A stretch of 37,548 bases of DNA. It comes from Pseudomonadota bacterium. GTDB lineage: Bacteria; Desulfobacterota; Desulfobulbia; Desulfobulbales; Desulfocapsaceae. The DNA is taken from the NCBI GenBank assembly GCA_018820855.1, contig JAHJNL010000047.1, forward strand, positions 1 through 37,548, given 5' to 3'. The position numbers and the translations under genes are program-made. The notes under the pieces were generated by a model. The model saw nothing but the letters and a program-made list of their open reading frames with translations. It had not been told where the DNA came from and did not search any database. This document shows positions 1-7,109 of the stretch, in pieces (the stretch's first letter is position 1; each line of letters begins with the position of its first letter).

Positions 1-63
1 CCGCGTCCCCGGATTATTGGATATTGGGAATAACCTTTGCGCTTGTACGAAGCGAACAATACT

Positions 64-135
64 GAGGAGCCCTGTGCGGGAAAACCGCACGCAGGGATCT
101 GTGAGAGGGCGGTCGGGCAACTGGCTGGTCTATCT
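64..135 (+). mobile_element. 3' end of a group II intron (domains V and VI)
   Basis: Positions 67-99 fold as group II domain V. The lower stem is 67-74 with 92-99, there is a two-base CG bulge at 90-91, and the upper stem 75-79 with 85-89 is capped by a GAAA-type loop. The preceding bases (about 40-62, containing GTACGAAGCGAACAATACT) match the stretch usually found between the intron-encoded reverse transcriptase and domain V. The following 100-132 is a domain VI-like stem ending near CTAT, where the 3' splice site would lie. The reverse transcriptase would be to the left of the window. One G.A mismatch in the catalytic triad region may mean a variant or a decayed copy. The 3' exon runs into the leader of the next gene. 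Confidence 0.75.
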
Positions 136-209
136 TAATGGCTCCTAATGACATCGAGCGGGCGAGCTTGGCTTGTCCATCGGACAAAGGAATATCACGA
201 GGTGCTCTC

Positions 210-752
210 ATGCGTGAGTTGAAACTGAGCAAGACCTTTACCCTAATCGAACCAGGGCCTGTTGTCCTTGTGTCAACCCATGATGGGCAGAAAGACAACA
301 TCATGACTATCTCCTGGACTATGGTGATGGATTTCACTCCGGTGTTTGCCATCACCACGGGTGAATGGAATCACTCTTTCGCGGCGTTGCGAAAAAATAG
401 GGAGTGCGTTATTGCCATTCCCACGGTTGACATGCTGGATAAGGTGGTTGGTATAGGGACGTGCTCTGGGAAAGACACAGACAAGTTTGCCAAGTTCAAG
501 CTTACACCTGTGCGGGGCAAAGTCGTCGGGTCACCCTTGATCAAGGAGTGTCTCGCCAACATAGAGTGCAAGGTCATCGACTTCGTTGAACAGCACAATA
601 TTGTCGTGTTAGAGGGCGTTGCCGCATTCTTCGATACCACGCGCAAGGAGAAGCGCACGGTTCACGCTGTTGGCGACGGAACGTTCATTATTGACGGGCG
701 CAAGATTGACCGGAAGAAGATGATGGCCTCCAGGCTCCCATCCGGCATTTAA
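210..752 (+). CDS. Flavin reductase-like (FMN-binding split barrel) protein
   Basis: The product resembles the DIM6/NTAB flavin reductase family, which bind FMN and reduce it or act as flavoprotein partners. The hallmark stretch 'NIMTISWTMVMDFTPVFAI' and the later 'GVAAFFDT' region fit the family barrel, and the 180-residue length is normal. I start at ATG 210 because GAGGTG lies just upstream. The open frame extends to 138, but that part overlaps the intron exon junction and lacks family similarity. The stop codon lies in ATTTAAC (747-753), which fits the R'' consensus of an attC site, but no partner arm was found. No redox partner gene is adjacent, so the substrate is unknown. Confidence 0.8.
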   Translation: MRELKLSKTFTLIEPGPVVLVSTHDGQKDNIMTISWTMVMDFTPVFAITTGEWNHSFAALRKNRECVIAIPTVDMLDKVVGIGTCSGKDTDKFAKFKLTPVRGKVVGSPLIKECLANIECKVIDFVEQHNIVVLEGVAAFFDTTRKEKRTVHAVGDGTFIIDGRKIDRKKMMASRLPSGI

Positions 753-864
753 CGTTCATTGGTCAGCCACGAGGCAATTCTGGGAACCAAAATGAAAAGC
801 AACACGAAACACGGGGCCGGACCAAGTCAACGTACTAATATTATACCAAATACTATTAAAGAAG

Positions 865-917
865 AGGCTGTTTCAGCCTTTAGAAGCCCCTTTTTGACCG
901 AAAAATGGGGCTTCTAA
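865..917. terminator. Two adjacent hairpins between convergent genes
   Basis: AGGCTG/CAGCCT (865-870 with 874-879) forms a small stem. Directly after it, TTAGAAGCCCC at 880-890 pairs perfectly with 907-917, and the inner loop can extend the stem with TTTTT/AAAAA. The site sits between the convergent flavin reductase and DHH genes, where a bidirectional terminator is expected. There is no T run after the stem, so termination is an inference. It could instead be a short repeat element. Confidence 0.45.
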
Positions 918-1046
918 CAGATTTCTTCTATGCCACGAGCGAACAGATATTATATTCAAGGCTGCGTCCGGAACATTACTTTGCACAGCCTCCCTTCTTT
1001 TTTTTGAACAGCCGTCGTGTTGCAATATTTCCCGAAGAGAAAAGGC

Positions 1047-2039
1047 TCAACGTTTTTTGATTTTGCTGGCAATATAGTCACTGATTTCTGTTGGTAGCTC
1101 TCCTGCTTTATCTGCAAAGGCTGAAGTTGGTATTTCTGCCCTCGCTGCACTCTTATGGCCGCCGGCCGAACCCAGCTCTCCAAACAAACGCTTGGCAACC
1201 TTGCCGGCGTCCAGACGAAACCCGGCGTTCCTGAGAATGATGATTACCTTTTTTCCGTAAATTCCAGAGACCACACACCAGGTGGCTTCAGCCATCTTCA
1301 GAAAAAAATCGGCAATGACTACCAGAGCATCGGAATCCTTAACGACGCCCATATGAATATACGCCGTATCACCAATAATAGTAAGGACTTCGAAGGCCTT
1401 ACGAAAGTCAGCGATGTTTGTTTTGTTGATCTCTGATGATTCGATTTTTTTGATGATATTGAGATTGGCATGGGGATACAGATAACGAAATGCCTTGATA
1501 TCAGCACTTGTTGACGTTCTGGTAAAATTATCTGTGTCCGTCTTTATGCCGTAGAACAGGGCGGTCGCTAATTTTGCCGAAGGGACGATGCCTGCAGCCT
1601 TGAGGTATTCCGTCATAATGGATGAAACAGCACCGTATTCTTCGCGTATATCCATGAAAGGGACCTTCAGAGAAGGATCAGGTGAATGATGGTCAATGAT
1701 AATAGTGAAATCCAGGTTGCTCAAAGCTTTATGGTGATGCGGTTGTGAATCAACAAGAGCCCACTTCGTCACCTTAGTAAGGTCGGTTTTGGTAATGTAT
1801 GGGAGCGTAACCTTCAAGCCCCTGATCATAGCCAGATTATCAGAACGTTTGATGGCATTAACCCGGCAGATAATGGTCTTCTGAACCTTTCTCCAGAGCA
1901 GTCTTTTTAGACTCAAGGCACTGGCAATGGCATCCGGATCGGCAACAATCGGGATGCAGACAGTATCCTCCGGTGAGACAAAATCAAGAAGGCTTTCGTA
2001 ACGGCCTTTATGGGTGGCTGACTGTGCAGGTTGGGTCAT
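1047..2039 (-). CDS. DHH-family phosphoesterase (NrnA-like)
   Basis: This 330-residue protein has the DHH phosphoesterase layout. A DxD-like metal motif (VADPDAIAS, residues 32-40) comes first, then an Asp in WALVDSQPH (98), and the name-giving IDHH at 115-118. A C-terminal DHHA1 domain carries GSAGGHKSAAR near residue 295. Family members cleave short oligoribonucleotides, cyclic dinucleotide breakdown products or pAp using Mn2+. The first motif reads DPDA where the family usually has DGDA or DADA. The protein is longer at the N-terminus than a minimal domain but contains no other recognisable part. It is monocistronic and convergent with the flavin reductase gene. The natural substrate cannot be decided from sequence. 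Confidence 0.85.
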   Translation of the reverse strand: MTQPAQSATHKGRYESLLDFVSPEDTVCIPIVADPDAIASALSLKRLLWRKVQKTIICRVNAIKRSDNLAMIRGLKVTLPYITKTDLTKVTKWALVDSQPHHHKALSNLDFTIIIDHHSPDPSLKVPFMDIREEYGAVSSIMTEYLKAAGIVPSAKLATALFYGIKTDTDNFTRTSTSADIKAFRYLYPHANLNIIKKIESSEINKTNIADFRKAFEVLTIIGDTAYIHMGVVKDSDALVVIADFFLKMAEATWCVVSGIYGKKVIIILRNAGFRLDAGKVAKRLFGELGSAGGHKSAARAEIPTSAFADKAGELPTEISDYIASKIKKR

Positions 2040-2245
2040 AACATTTTACCGATACTGGCTCGTACATCTTTTATTGTGGTCTTCAGGTCTTCCCTGAGGA
2101 ACCATTAAAAGTTCACTTTTCTGAGCCTGAAGGCATTGATGTGGTCCGCTAAAAAAAAGATATTTTTCTCAAGCGGCTTTTTTCAAGACCATCCTTTTCT
2201 CAAACTCATAAGACCTGAGCTGGGCATCAATACCGCCTTCAAGGA

Positions 2246-2724
2246 TCATTTTCCGCTCATGTGCTCCAGCAGGTCCAGGAACAGGAACAAATAGGAAGCG
2301 GCTACTGCTCCATCCCGGGAGACGGTGTCGTAAATTGGGTCATCTTGCATAACGGTACGAAATCCGCCATAGAATTTTGAATATTGACTAATGGTGTAGC
2401 ATTTGAAGGCCAAAACTCTGCTCACGTACTAAAAGCCAGCGATAGTATTTCCATACATTCCAACACTGAGCGGCCAAACCTGGACAGCTCGTTCACACCA
2501 GGGCCTTGTCGCCTAAATTGCAGCCCACCAAGATATTGGTGCTTTTCCGCTTCTTTCATAACAATCTGCCAAAAATCAGTACCGCCAACGAAATAAAAAT
2601 ACCCCAACTCCTTATTCTTAGCGAGAATAAAAATATTACTTTGTTTTTTTTGGGTCTTGGGGTGTGAGGCGTAATGGAAGGAAAAAGATACATAAGGGAT
2701 TCGCTTACTGGGAGCCAATCTCAC
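2246..2724 (-). pseudogene. Two small overlapping ORFs of unknown origin, probably a decayed gene
   Basis: Reading leftward, a GTG-started frame (2724-2422, about 100 codons) ends in TGA at a GTGA overlap with a second frame that runs from 2425 to a stop at 2246. The first contains a protein-like stretch 'YFYFVGGTDFWQIVMKEAEK'; the second contains 'FRTVMQDDPIYDTVSRDG'. I recognise neither. Both have globular-looking composition, which is unusual for shadow frames. They could be one gene with a frameshift or two coupled small genes. The region from 2040 to 2245 shows only a further short open stretch and no identifiable gene. Confidence 0.25.
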
Positions 2725-2915
2725 CCAAATAGTTGGCTGTGTGAGTGAAGGTGGTCCAGCCGCAGTGTGTCGGTGTCCACTTTGCGGTAGAGCAGCAGCA
2801 GGTCAGGATTGACGTGGCATTCATGGTATCCTGACCAATAGCACCTCAGGTCATAGTCTCGATACTGCGGCTCTAACGGATCATCGTTTATTAATGCCGT
2901 CAAGAGGGTCATCAT
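2721..2915 (-). pseudogene. YafQ-like mRNA-interferase toxin, N-terminus missing
   Basis: The 64-residue frame matches the C-terminal two thirds of YafQ/RelE-superfamily toxins: 'PLEPQYRDYDLRCYWSGYHE', then CHVNPDLLLLYRK and a final HSHSQLF. Those motifs include the usual catalytic histidines and the C-terminal HS-LF signature. Family members are about 90 residues; here the first ~30 are replaced by unrelated sequence, and the frame is closed by TAG upstream. No RelB/DinJ-type antitoxin ORF is visible on the upstream side (2916-3230). It is best read as a broken toxin-antitoxin remnant. Confidence 0.65.
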
Positions 2916-3234
2916 GATGGGATCGGGGGTTGACCGGTGTCTATTTTCTCCAACCTACTTCAGAATGATAAAACTAGCACCTTGCTAAAACAATATTAAA
3001 TGATTTATATATTATAATCACTTAGACCCCAATTGATGAAGCAAACCCATCTACGTCTCGCATCTTGAAGAGAAGCATTGCCTCATTTTGAGATATCGGG
3101 CGTGCGGGTTTTACGGAAACTACTGAACTCCTGTTAGACAGATAACTATGAACCTGAGTTTCAACCTAGAGGATGCAAGCCAAGTTGCTATTGGGGCATT
3201 TGCTTTAGCTGTACCTCTTTCATTCTCTGAAGAA
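2916..3234. other. Intergenic region without a recognisable gene
   Basis: No open frame with family similarity was seen. The region is AT-rich around 2980-3020. It separates the toxin remnant from the first attC-like site and may contain decayed cassette DNA. Confidence 0.4.
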
Positions 3235-3285
3235 GCCTGAAAACCAGACCTCCACTCTTGGTCGCTGGTTATTAAAGCGTTAGGC
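3235..3285 (+). repeat. Diverged attC-like recombination site
   Basis: GTTAGGC at 3279-3285 is a perfect R' box (GTTRRRY). GCCTGAA at 3235-3241 can pair with it, with one extrahelical G. Inside, AACCAG (3242-3247) pairs with CTGGTT (3265-3270). At 51 bp it is shorter than usual attC sites, and the spacer lengths are asymmetric, so the call is tentative. The next gene starts 40 bases later, as a cassette gene would. Confidence 0.4.
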
Positions 3286-3325
3286 AGCTAGGAATTTTTC
3301 TACCTTGAAACCTGGAGACACAACG

Positions 3326-3799
3326 ATGCGCAAGCGAATCATCACCCCAGTTCAACAAGAAACCGCACCTCTTGACCATGAATGGCTGAATATGGAGGGG
3401 CTCGCGGAGGTGGAAATCACCTCGGAGGATGCCGCTCATCCAATTGAGTCCGCGTTGCTACCTGGTCGGGCCTCAGGGTGGCGTGCCGCAGGTCCCGGAA
3501 AGCAAACGATCCGGCTTCTCTTTGCAAATCCGCAACGGCTTCGGCGGATCAGGCTGAACTTCGTCGAGCTCAGCACAGAGCGCACGCAAGAGTACGTCTT
3601 GCGTTGGTCGCCGGATGGCGGGCAGTCGTACCGGGAAATCGTTCGGCAGCAGTGGAACTTCAGTCCCCAAGGCGCAACCAGCGAGACGGAAGACCTTCAC
3701 GTTGACCTCCCGGCGGTCACTGTGCTCGAGTTGAGTATCATTCCTGACATAAGTAAAGGGAATGCCTACGCTTCTTTGGCGCAGTTACGGCTTGCCTAA
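3326..3799 (+). CDS. Carbohydrate-binding-like small protein, putative integron cassette gene
   Basis: This 157-residue soluble protein looks like a beta-sandwich of the galactose-binding / F5-F8C-like type: 'RRIRLNFVELSTERTQEYVL' followed by WSPDGGQSYREIVRQQWNFSP. The resemblance is to fold-level patterns, not to a named family, and no catalytic site is evident. No signal peptide is seen. I start at ATG 3326 because CTGGAG lies 10 bases upstream; the frame also opens at a TTG at 3305. The stop codon lies inside GCCTAAC, the 5' half of an attC-like site, which is typical of integron gene cassettes. The preceding attC-like site ends 40 bases before the start. Confidence 0.6.
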   Translation: MRKRIITPVQQETAPLDHEWLNMEGLAEVEITSEDAAHPIESALLPGRASGWRAAGPGKQTIRLLFANPQRLRRIRLNFVELSTERTQEYVLRWSPDGGQSYREIVRQQWNFSPQGATSETEDLHVDLPAVTVLELSIIPDISKGNAYASLAQLRLA

Positions 3800-3854
3800 C
3801 CATGCCGATTCATCCGACACCAAAAAGCGGTTCGGCCTAATTGCGACGTTATTT
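3794..3854 (+). repeat. attC-like site after the carbohydrate-binding-like gene
   Basis: The 61-bp element opens with GCCTAAC (3794-3800), a perfect R'' box holding the stop codon of the upstream gene. Inner arms CCGAC (3814-3818) and GTTCGG (3830-3835) pair with one extrahelical base. It closes with GTTATTT (3848-3854), which keeps the conserved GTT but departs from GTTRRRY. Size and order match 59-base-element attC sites. Confidence 0.5.
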
Positions 3855-3919
3855 TCCACAAACAGCAATACCCTCCTGTAGATTTATTCTTTCCTCTTTC
3901 CGGGGTTGAGGACTAGATT

Positions 3920-4465
3920 ATGGCAGATGATGCTAACACAGAAACCTGGACTCTTGATGATGGGAAAAAGTTAACACTTCGCCATATAACACCTGACGAT
4001 GCTGGCATAGAACAAGCATTCGTTCGTAAACTTTCTGCCAAGTCTCGCTACATGCGCTTTCACGGCACCATCAAAGAACTGAACAAAAAGGATCTGGCGA
4101 CGTTTACGAACCCCGATCCGCTCAACGCGGAAGCTCTGATCATCCTGTACAAAGGAGAAAAAGATGAAGATGAAGAAGAAGTCGGTGTAGCACGATTCGT
4201 GATCGATCCGGATAACCAGGGGTGCGAGTTTGCGATTGTCGTTGCTGATGAATGGCAAGAACGGGGGCTTGGAACGAAGCTAATGCAAACATTAATAAGT
4301 CGTGCTAAATCGCGCGGGATAAAACAAATCCATGGGGCCGTACTCAAAAATAACTTGGATATGCGTCAGTTTGTCAAAAAGTTTGGTTTTGAAGTAACTG
4401 CCGACCCCGATGACTCCTCTGTCCTACTGGTTAATAAATATCTGGGGGAACAGTCAAAAATATGA
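3920..4465 (+). CDS. GNAT-family N-acetyltransferase
   Basis: The 181-residue protein has a GNAT fold. The acetyl-CoA pyrophosphate loop is WQERGLGTKLM (Q/RxxGxG/A) after a beta-4 strand CEFAIVVADE, and a C-terminal FVKKFGFEV motif closes the fold. An acidic run of Asp/Glu (KGEKDEDEEEVG) sits between beta-2 and beta-3 and is unusual. The N-terminal 'RHITPDDAGIEQAFVRKLS' resembles the GNAT domains attached to acyl-CoA synthetase-like protein lysine acetyltransferases (Pat/AcuA type), so protein acetylation is possible. The gene is followed after 50 bases by the START-like gene with no attC between them, so both may share one cassette. Confidence 0.8.
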   Translation: MADDANTETWTLDDGKKLTLRHITPDDAGIEQAFVRKLSAKSRYMRFHGTIKELNKKDLATFTNPDPLNAEALIILYKGEKDEDEEEVGVARFVIDPDNQGCEFAIVVADEWQERGLGTKLMQTLISRAKSRGIKQIHGAVLKNNLDMRQFVKKFGFEVTADPDDSSVLLVNKYLGEQSKI

Positions 4466-4515
4466 TTTTTCGACATGCAGGTCAAAAAGCCAGATTTTCA
4501 ATAAGGTTGCACTAA

Positions 4516-5199
4516 ATGAATACAACAAGGCATAGATATAACTTTCTGGCCTGGGTGATCACATGCCTTCTCTTAATTCCTGTTGCCGCTAATTCCTCTG
4601 ATTTCATTTCGTTGGCTGATCGCGAGAAAGTGCTCATTGCCCAAGGAGAAATAATTGTTCGCGAAATCGAGACCGCCACCAAAAACGGTAGGACATTTGA
4701 GGCAATAGGGATCATCAATGCCCCCAGAAGCATCGTATTGCAAGTCTTATCAGAATACGAAAAATATCCTGAATTTATGCCTAATGTTAATCAGATAGAA
4801 ATAGTCGGGCAGGAACATAATGAATCAATCGTTAACTATATTTTGTCACTTCCGCTTGGGAAGAAAAAGAAATATCGCCTTAAGCTCATAGTAACTAAAC
4901 CTGAAAGTCATTCCTCTTTGATAGAATGGCAATTACAGAAATGGGATGAATTGAAAACAGAGGAGACTATTCGTGATACAAGTGGGTTCTGGCGGTTAGA
5001 AGAGAAAACTGAAAGCCGTACGCTCGTGCTCTACCATGTATATACTGATCCGGGGCCTATTCCATTTGGTTTGGGGTGGATAGTTGATGTATTGAGTAAG
5101 AACAGTGTACCGGAAACTCTTTTGCAAACTAAAGCCCGAAGTGAGGAAATTACTAGGAATAATGCTTCTCGACCTGAAATAATAAAGCACAGAAAATAA
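4516..5199 (+). CDS. Exported START/SRPBCC-like domain protein
   Basis: A signal peptide is visible (basic NTTRHR, then hydrophobic LAWVITCLLLIPVAANSS, residues 10-27). The mature part matches the START-like (polyketide cyclase / coenzyme Q-binding) fold, with the diagnostic 'APRSIVLQVLSEYEKYPEFM' and a C-terminal amphipathic helix preceded by a DPGPIPFGLGW loop. Such proteins bind hydrophobic ligands; the ligand here is unknown. The 227-residue length is normal for the exported versions. The stop codon is inside AAATAAC, the R'' side of the well-formed attC-like site that follows. Confidence 0.75.
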   Translation: MNTTRHRYNFLAWVITCLLLIPVAANSSDFISLADREKVLIAQGEIIVREIETATKNGRTFEAIGIINAPRSIVLQVLSEYEKYPEFMPNVNQIEIVGQEHNESIVNYILSLPLGKKKKYRLKLIVTKPESHSSLIEWQLQKWDELKTEETIRDTSGFWRLEEKTESRTLVLYHVYTDPGPIPFGLGWIVDVLSKNSVPETLLQTKARSEEITRNNASRPEIIKHRK

Positions 5200-5281
5200 C
5201 AAATCGCTGAACTTGACGGGAAACAATAGGCGTGGCTGACGGAAACGCTTCTGGCCCGCCAAGTCAGCTCAAACGTTGGTT
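5194..5281 (+). repeat. attC-like site with good geometry
   Basis: The order is as in integron attC sites. R''-like AAATAAC (5194-5200) carries the stop codon; then come a 6-nt spacer, the L'' arm (5207-5220), a loop, the L' arm (5255-5267), a 7-nt spacer, and R'-like GTTGGTT (5275-5281). The arms CTGA-CTTG-CGGG and CCCG-CAAG-TCAG pair over most of 13 positions with one extrahelical A in L''. The 88-bp length is in the attC range. Confidence 0.6.
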
Positions 5282-5306
5282 GCTGCTCAAATAGGTTTCT
5301 AAATTA

Positions 5307-5960
5307 ATGAAATCAAAAAGGCTCAAGGGGTTATTTATCCCAGGTTATGCTTGTACCTCTCAAATCTGGCAATCGATTCACAAAGAACAAGATTCGATAT
5401 GTGAGGCAACCTATGTTGATTGGCCAACCCAAATGACCCCCAACTTTCACCACGTGGACGATTTCGCTAATTGGCTGCACGGTTCCATGGAAATAGAAAA
5501 ATATAGTTTTATCGTCGGACATAGTCTGGGAGGGCTGGTCGCATTCCGGCTAGCCGAGATAGTAAAAAGGGTTGATCCAATAATTATTTTGATAGAAACT
5601 TTTCTGGCCCCAGGTGCACCATTCTTCCAGAATCTTTTATTCAACGATGCGACTTCTGCCCACACGCAAGTAATTCCTAAGATGTTAAATCTTGAAAAAG
5701 TTCACTACTCCCCCTTTCTTAGAGAAAGGCTTCGCCACGTTGATATTAGAAAATCGGTTATAGAGCAGAAAAAGCAACTTTATGCTTTCTACGGAGACCG
5801 AGGATGTGGAAGTCCGGACAGGGTTCTAAATGAATTGCAGTGGTCGGATGATTTAAAGGCCTACATAGAAGTAACGGTTATTCCCGATGCTTGTCATTTT
5901 CCAATGGCAGAAAACCCAAGGGCAACGCTAAAAGGTCTGAAAAGTATCTTATACTCGTAA
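5307..5960 (+). CDS. Alpha/beta-hydrolase fold protein
   Basis: The 217-residue protein has the nucleophile elbow GHSLGG with Ser73, an N-terminal LFIPGYACTSQIW oxyanion region, and a C-terminal DACHFPMAENP motif supplying the catalytic His. It resembles small esterase/BioH-like hydrolases, but the substrate cannot be named. No signal peptide is seen, so it is cytoplasmic. The start ATG 5307 lies 26 bases after an attC-like site, and the stop precedes another candidate site, so the gene probably forms a single cassette. No clear Shine-Dalgarno is visible, which is common for cassette genes. Confidence 0.8.
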   Translation: MKSKRLKGLFIPGYACTSQIWQSIHKEQDSICEATYVDWPTQMTPNFHHVDDFANWLHGSMEIEKYSFIVGHSLGGLVAFRLAEIVKRVDPIIILIETFLAPGAPFFQNLLFNDATSAHTQVIPKMLNLEKVHYSPFLRERLRHVDIRKSVIEQKKQLYAFYGDRGCGSPDRVLNELQWSDDLKAYIEVTVIPDACHFPMAENPRATLKGLKSILYS

Positions 5961-5965
5961 AAGCA

Positions 5966-6079
5966 GGCCAACACAGCTAGCACCGGACCCGTAGGATTCG
6001 CACCGCTAAATTAAGTTGGTTCCGGCTATTGGGATTACTGCTATAATGACATTATCCAAGTCCCGCCCACGTGTTGGTA
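5966..6079 (+). repeat. Candidate long attC-like site
   Basis: R''-like GGCCAAC (5966-5972) and R'-like GTTGGTA (6073-6079) are set so that CCAACAC (5968-5974) pairs perfectly with GTGTTGG (6071-6077). An internal hairpin is possible between the AGCACCGGACC region and GGTTCCGGCT. The length, 114 bp, is long but within the attC range. The inner arms are not in the ideal place, so confidence is moderate. Confidence 0.4.
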
Positions 6080-6120
6080 GCGCAAGCCGGTGGCCAGCAA
6101 TATAGAGGAACAGGAAACCC

Positions 6121-6384
6121 ATGAATCAGAAGATCACGATCAGGAACGTGACAGATGACGATGTGGGCGTGATAACCGAGGTGACGGTCGCTGCGTTTAA
6201 GACCCTGGAGATCAGCAATCAGACGGAACAGTTCATCATCACGGCACTACGTGCTGCCAAGGCCCTTACGGTATCACTCGTTGCAGAAGTGGATGGCCAG
6301 GTGATAGGGCGCAGGCGACGCTTTACAGCGCGACTGACCCTTGCCGTTCGGCGCCCCCTCCAGTTTAATATTCCCAAGAAATAA
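6121..6384 (+). pseudogene. Truncated GNAT acetyltransferase
   Basis: The first ~60 residues match the N-terminus of a common GNAT family: 'ITEVTVAAFKTLEISNQTEQ', then ALRAAKALTVSLVAEVDGQVIG. Full-length members have about 160-180 residues and continue into the acetyl-CoA loop. Here, after VIG, the protein changes to an Arg-rich tail (RRRRFTARLTLAVRRPLQF) with no family similarity and stops at residue 87. The acetyl-CoA-binding half is absent, so activity is unlikely. The join lies near 6308 and the tail is GC-rich, suggesting a recombination junction. It begins 41 bases after the candidate attC site. Confidence 0.7.
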
Positions 6385-6388
6385 ATTT

Positions 6389-6430
6389 ATAATTGACATT
6401 ACATACCGATTGGTATGTAATGTCAATTAT
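6389..6430. promoter_or_regulatory. Symmetric promoter/operator of the TetR gene
   Basis: Two perfect 19-bp arms (6389-6407 and 6412-6430) flank a 4-bp centre GATT. The core is ACATACC-N4-GGTATGT, a typical TetR-family operator. The palindrome contains TTGACA at 6393-6398 and TGTAAT at 6416-6421, 17 bp apart, a near-consensus sigma-70 promoter. By symmetry the same promoter exists on the other strand. Binding of the regulator would cover both promoter boxes, so autorepression is strongly suggested. Confidence 0.8.
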
Positions 6431-7025
6431 GGACACTTCAACACAAGAAACCGCAAAAGACAAGATACTTGAATGTGCTTTTTACGAAATATATAGGCGT
6501 GGGTTTCAAGCTGCCAGTCTCTCTAATATTCTAAAAGATACAAATCTTACGAAGGGCGCTTTGTATCATCATTTCCCTAACAAAAAAGCATTGGGACTAG
6601 CAGTCATTGACGATTATATCTATGCATGGCTAAAAAAAAGAATTTTCGACCCACTAAAATTGAGTCATAGGCCACTTGACACATTGCTTAAAATTATAAG
6701 CGAATCTAGAGTAAATCCTTCTATTCAAATAGAATTGGGATGTCCATTGAACAACCTAATGCAAGAAATGAGTTCTTTGGATAAAGATTTCAATGCTCAT
6801 TTGATCAGAATTCAATTGGCATGGCAAAAATCCATCGAAAATGCGATACGACACTCTCAACAACAAGGGGAAGTCTCTTCAGATTTAAATGCAGAACAAA
6901 TTGCTTTGTTCATATTTTCTTCTTGGGAAGGGTGTATGGGGACAGCAAAAGTAAACAAATCTAAACAGGTTTTAAGTGGTTGTCTTGAAGTACTAGAGGA
7001 TTATATCCTTTATTTAAAAAGTTAG
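6429..7025 (+). CDS. TetR/AcrR-family transcriptional regulator
   Basis: The N-terminal HTH is canonical: KDKILECAFYEIYRRGFQAASL, then a recognition helix in TKGALYHHFPNKKALGLAV. The C-terminal ligand domain carries a GCPLNNLMQEM stretch with a Cys, seen in TetR subfamilies that sense electrophiles or small organic ligands; the ligand is unknown. Start choice: ATG 6429 (or ATG 6420) lies at the end of the operator palindrome. No Shine-Dalgarno precedes either, and the promoter -10 ends at 6421, so transcription would begin at about 6428 and the mRNA is probably leaderless. The gene is AT-rich compared with the core genes to the right, consistent with transfer. The target may be itself plus DNA near the second palindrome at 7066. 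Confidence 0.85.
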   Translation: MDTSTQETAKDKILECAFYEIYRRGFQAASLSNILKDTNLTKGALYHHFPNKKALGLAVIDDYIYAWLKKRIFDPLKLSHRPLDTLLKIISESRVNPSIQIELGCPLNNLMQEMSSLDKDFNAHLIRIQLAWQKSIENAIRHSQQQGEVSSDLNAEQIALFIFSSWEGCMGTAKVNKSKQVLSGCLEVLEDYILYLKS

Positions 7026-7065
7026 ATGACATCAAAACAGCCAATATTTTTCAGAGGACTTTTTT

Positions 7066-7109
7066 TTTCGCACCAGCAACATACCAACCGGTATGTTGCT
7101 GGTGCGAAA
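7066..7109. promoter_or_regulatory. Second TetR-type operator palindrome
   Basis: Perfect 20-bp arms (7066-7085 and 7090-7109) flank the centre AACC. The core ACATACC-N4-GGTATGT is identical to the operator upstream of the TetR gene, while the outer arms are unrelated. It therefore probably binds the same regulator. In RNA it would form a very stable hairpin 40 bases after the TetR stop, but no T run follows on the plus strand. It lies upstream of a gene-free region. Confidence 0.7.

Noticed and set aside
747-840. attC site after the flavin reductase gene
   Set aside because: The stop lies in ATTTAAC, which fits R'', but no convincing inner arms or GTTRRRY partner were found downstream.
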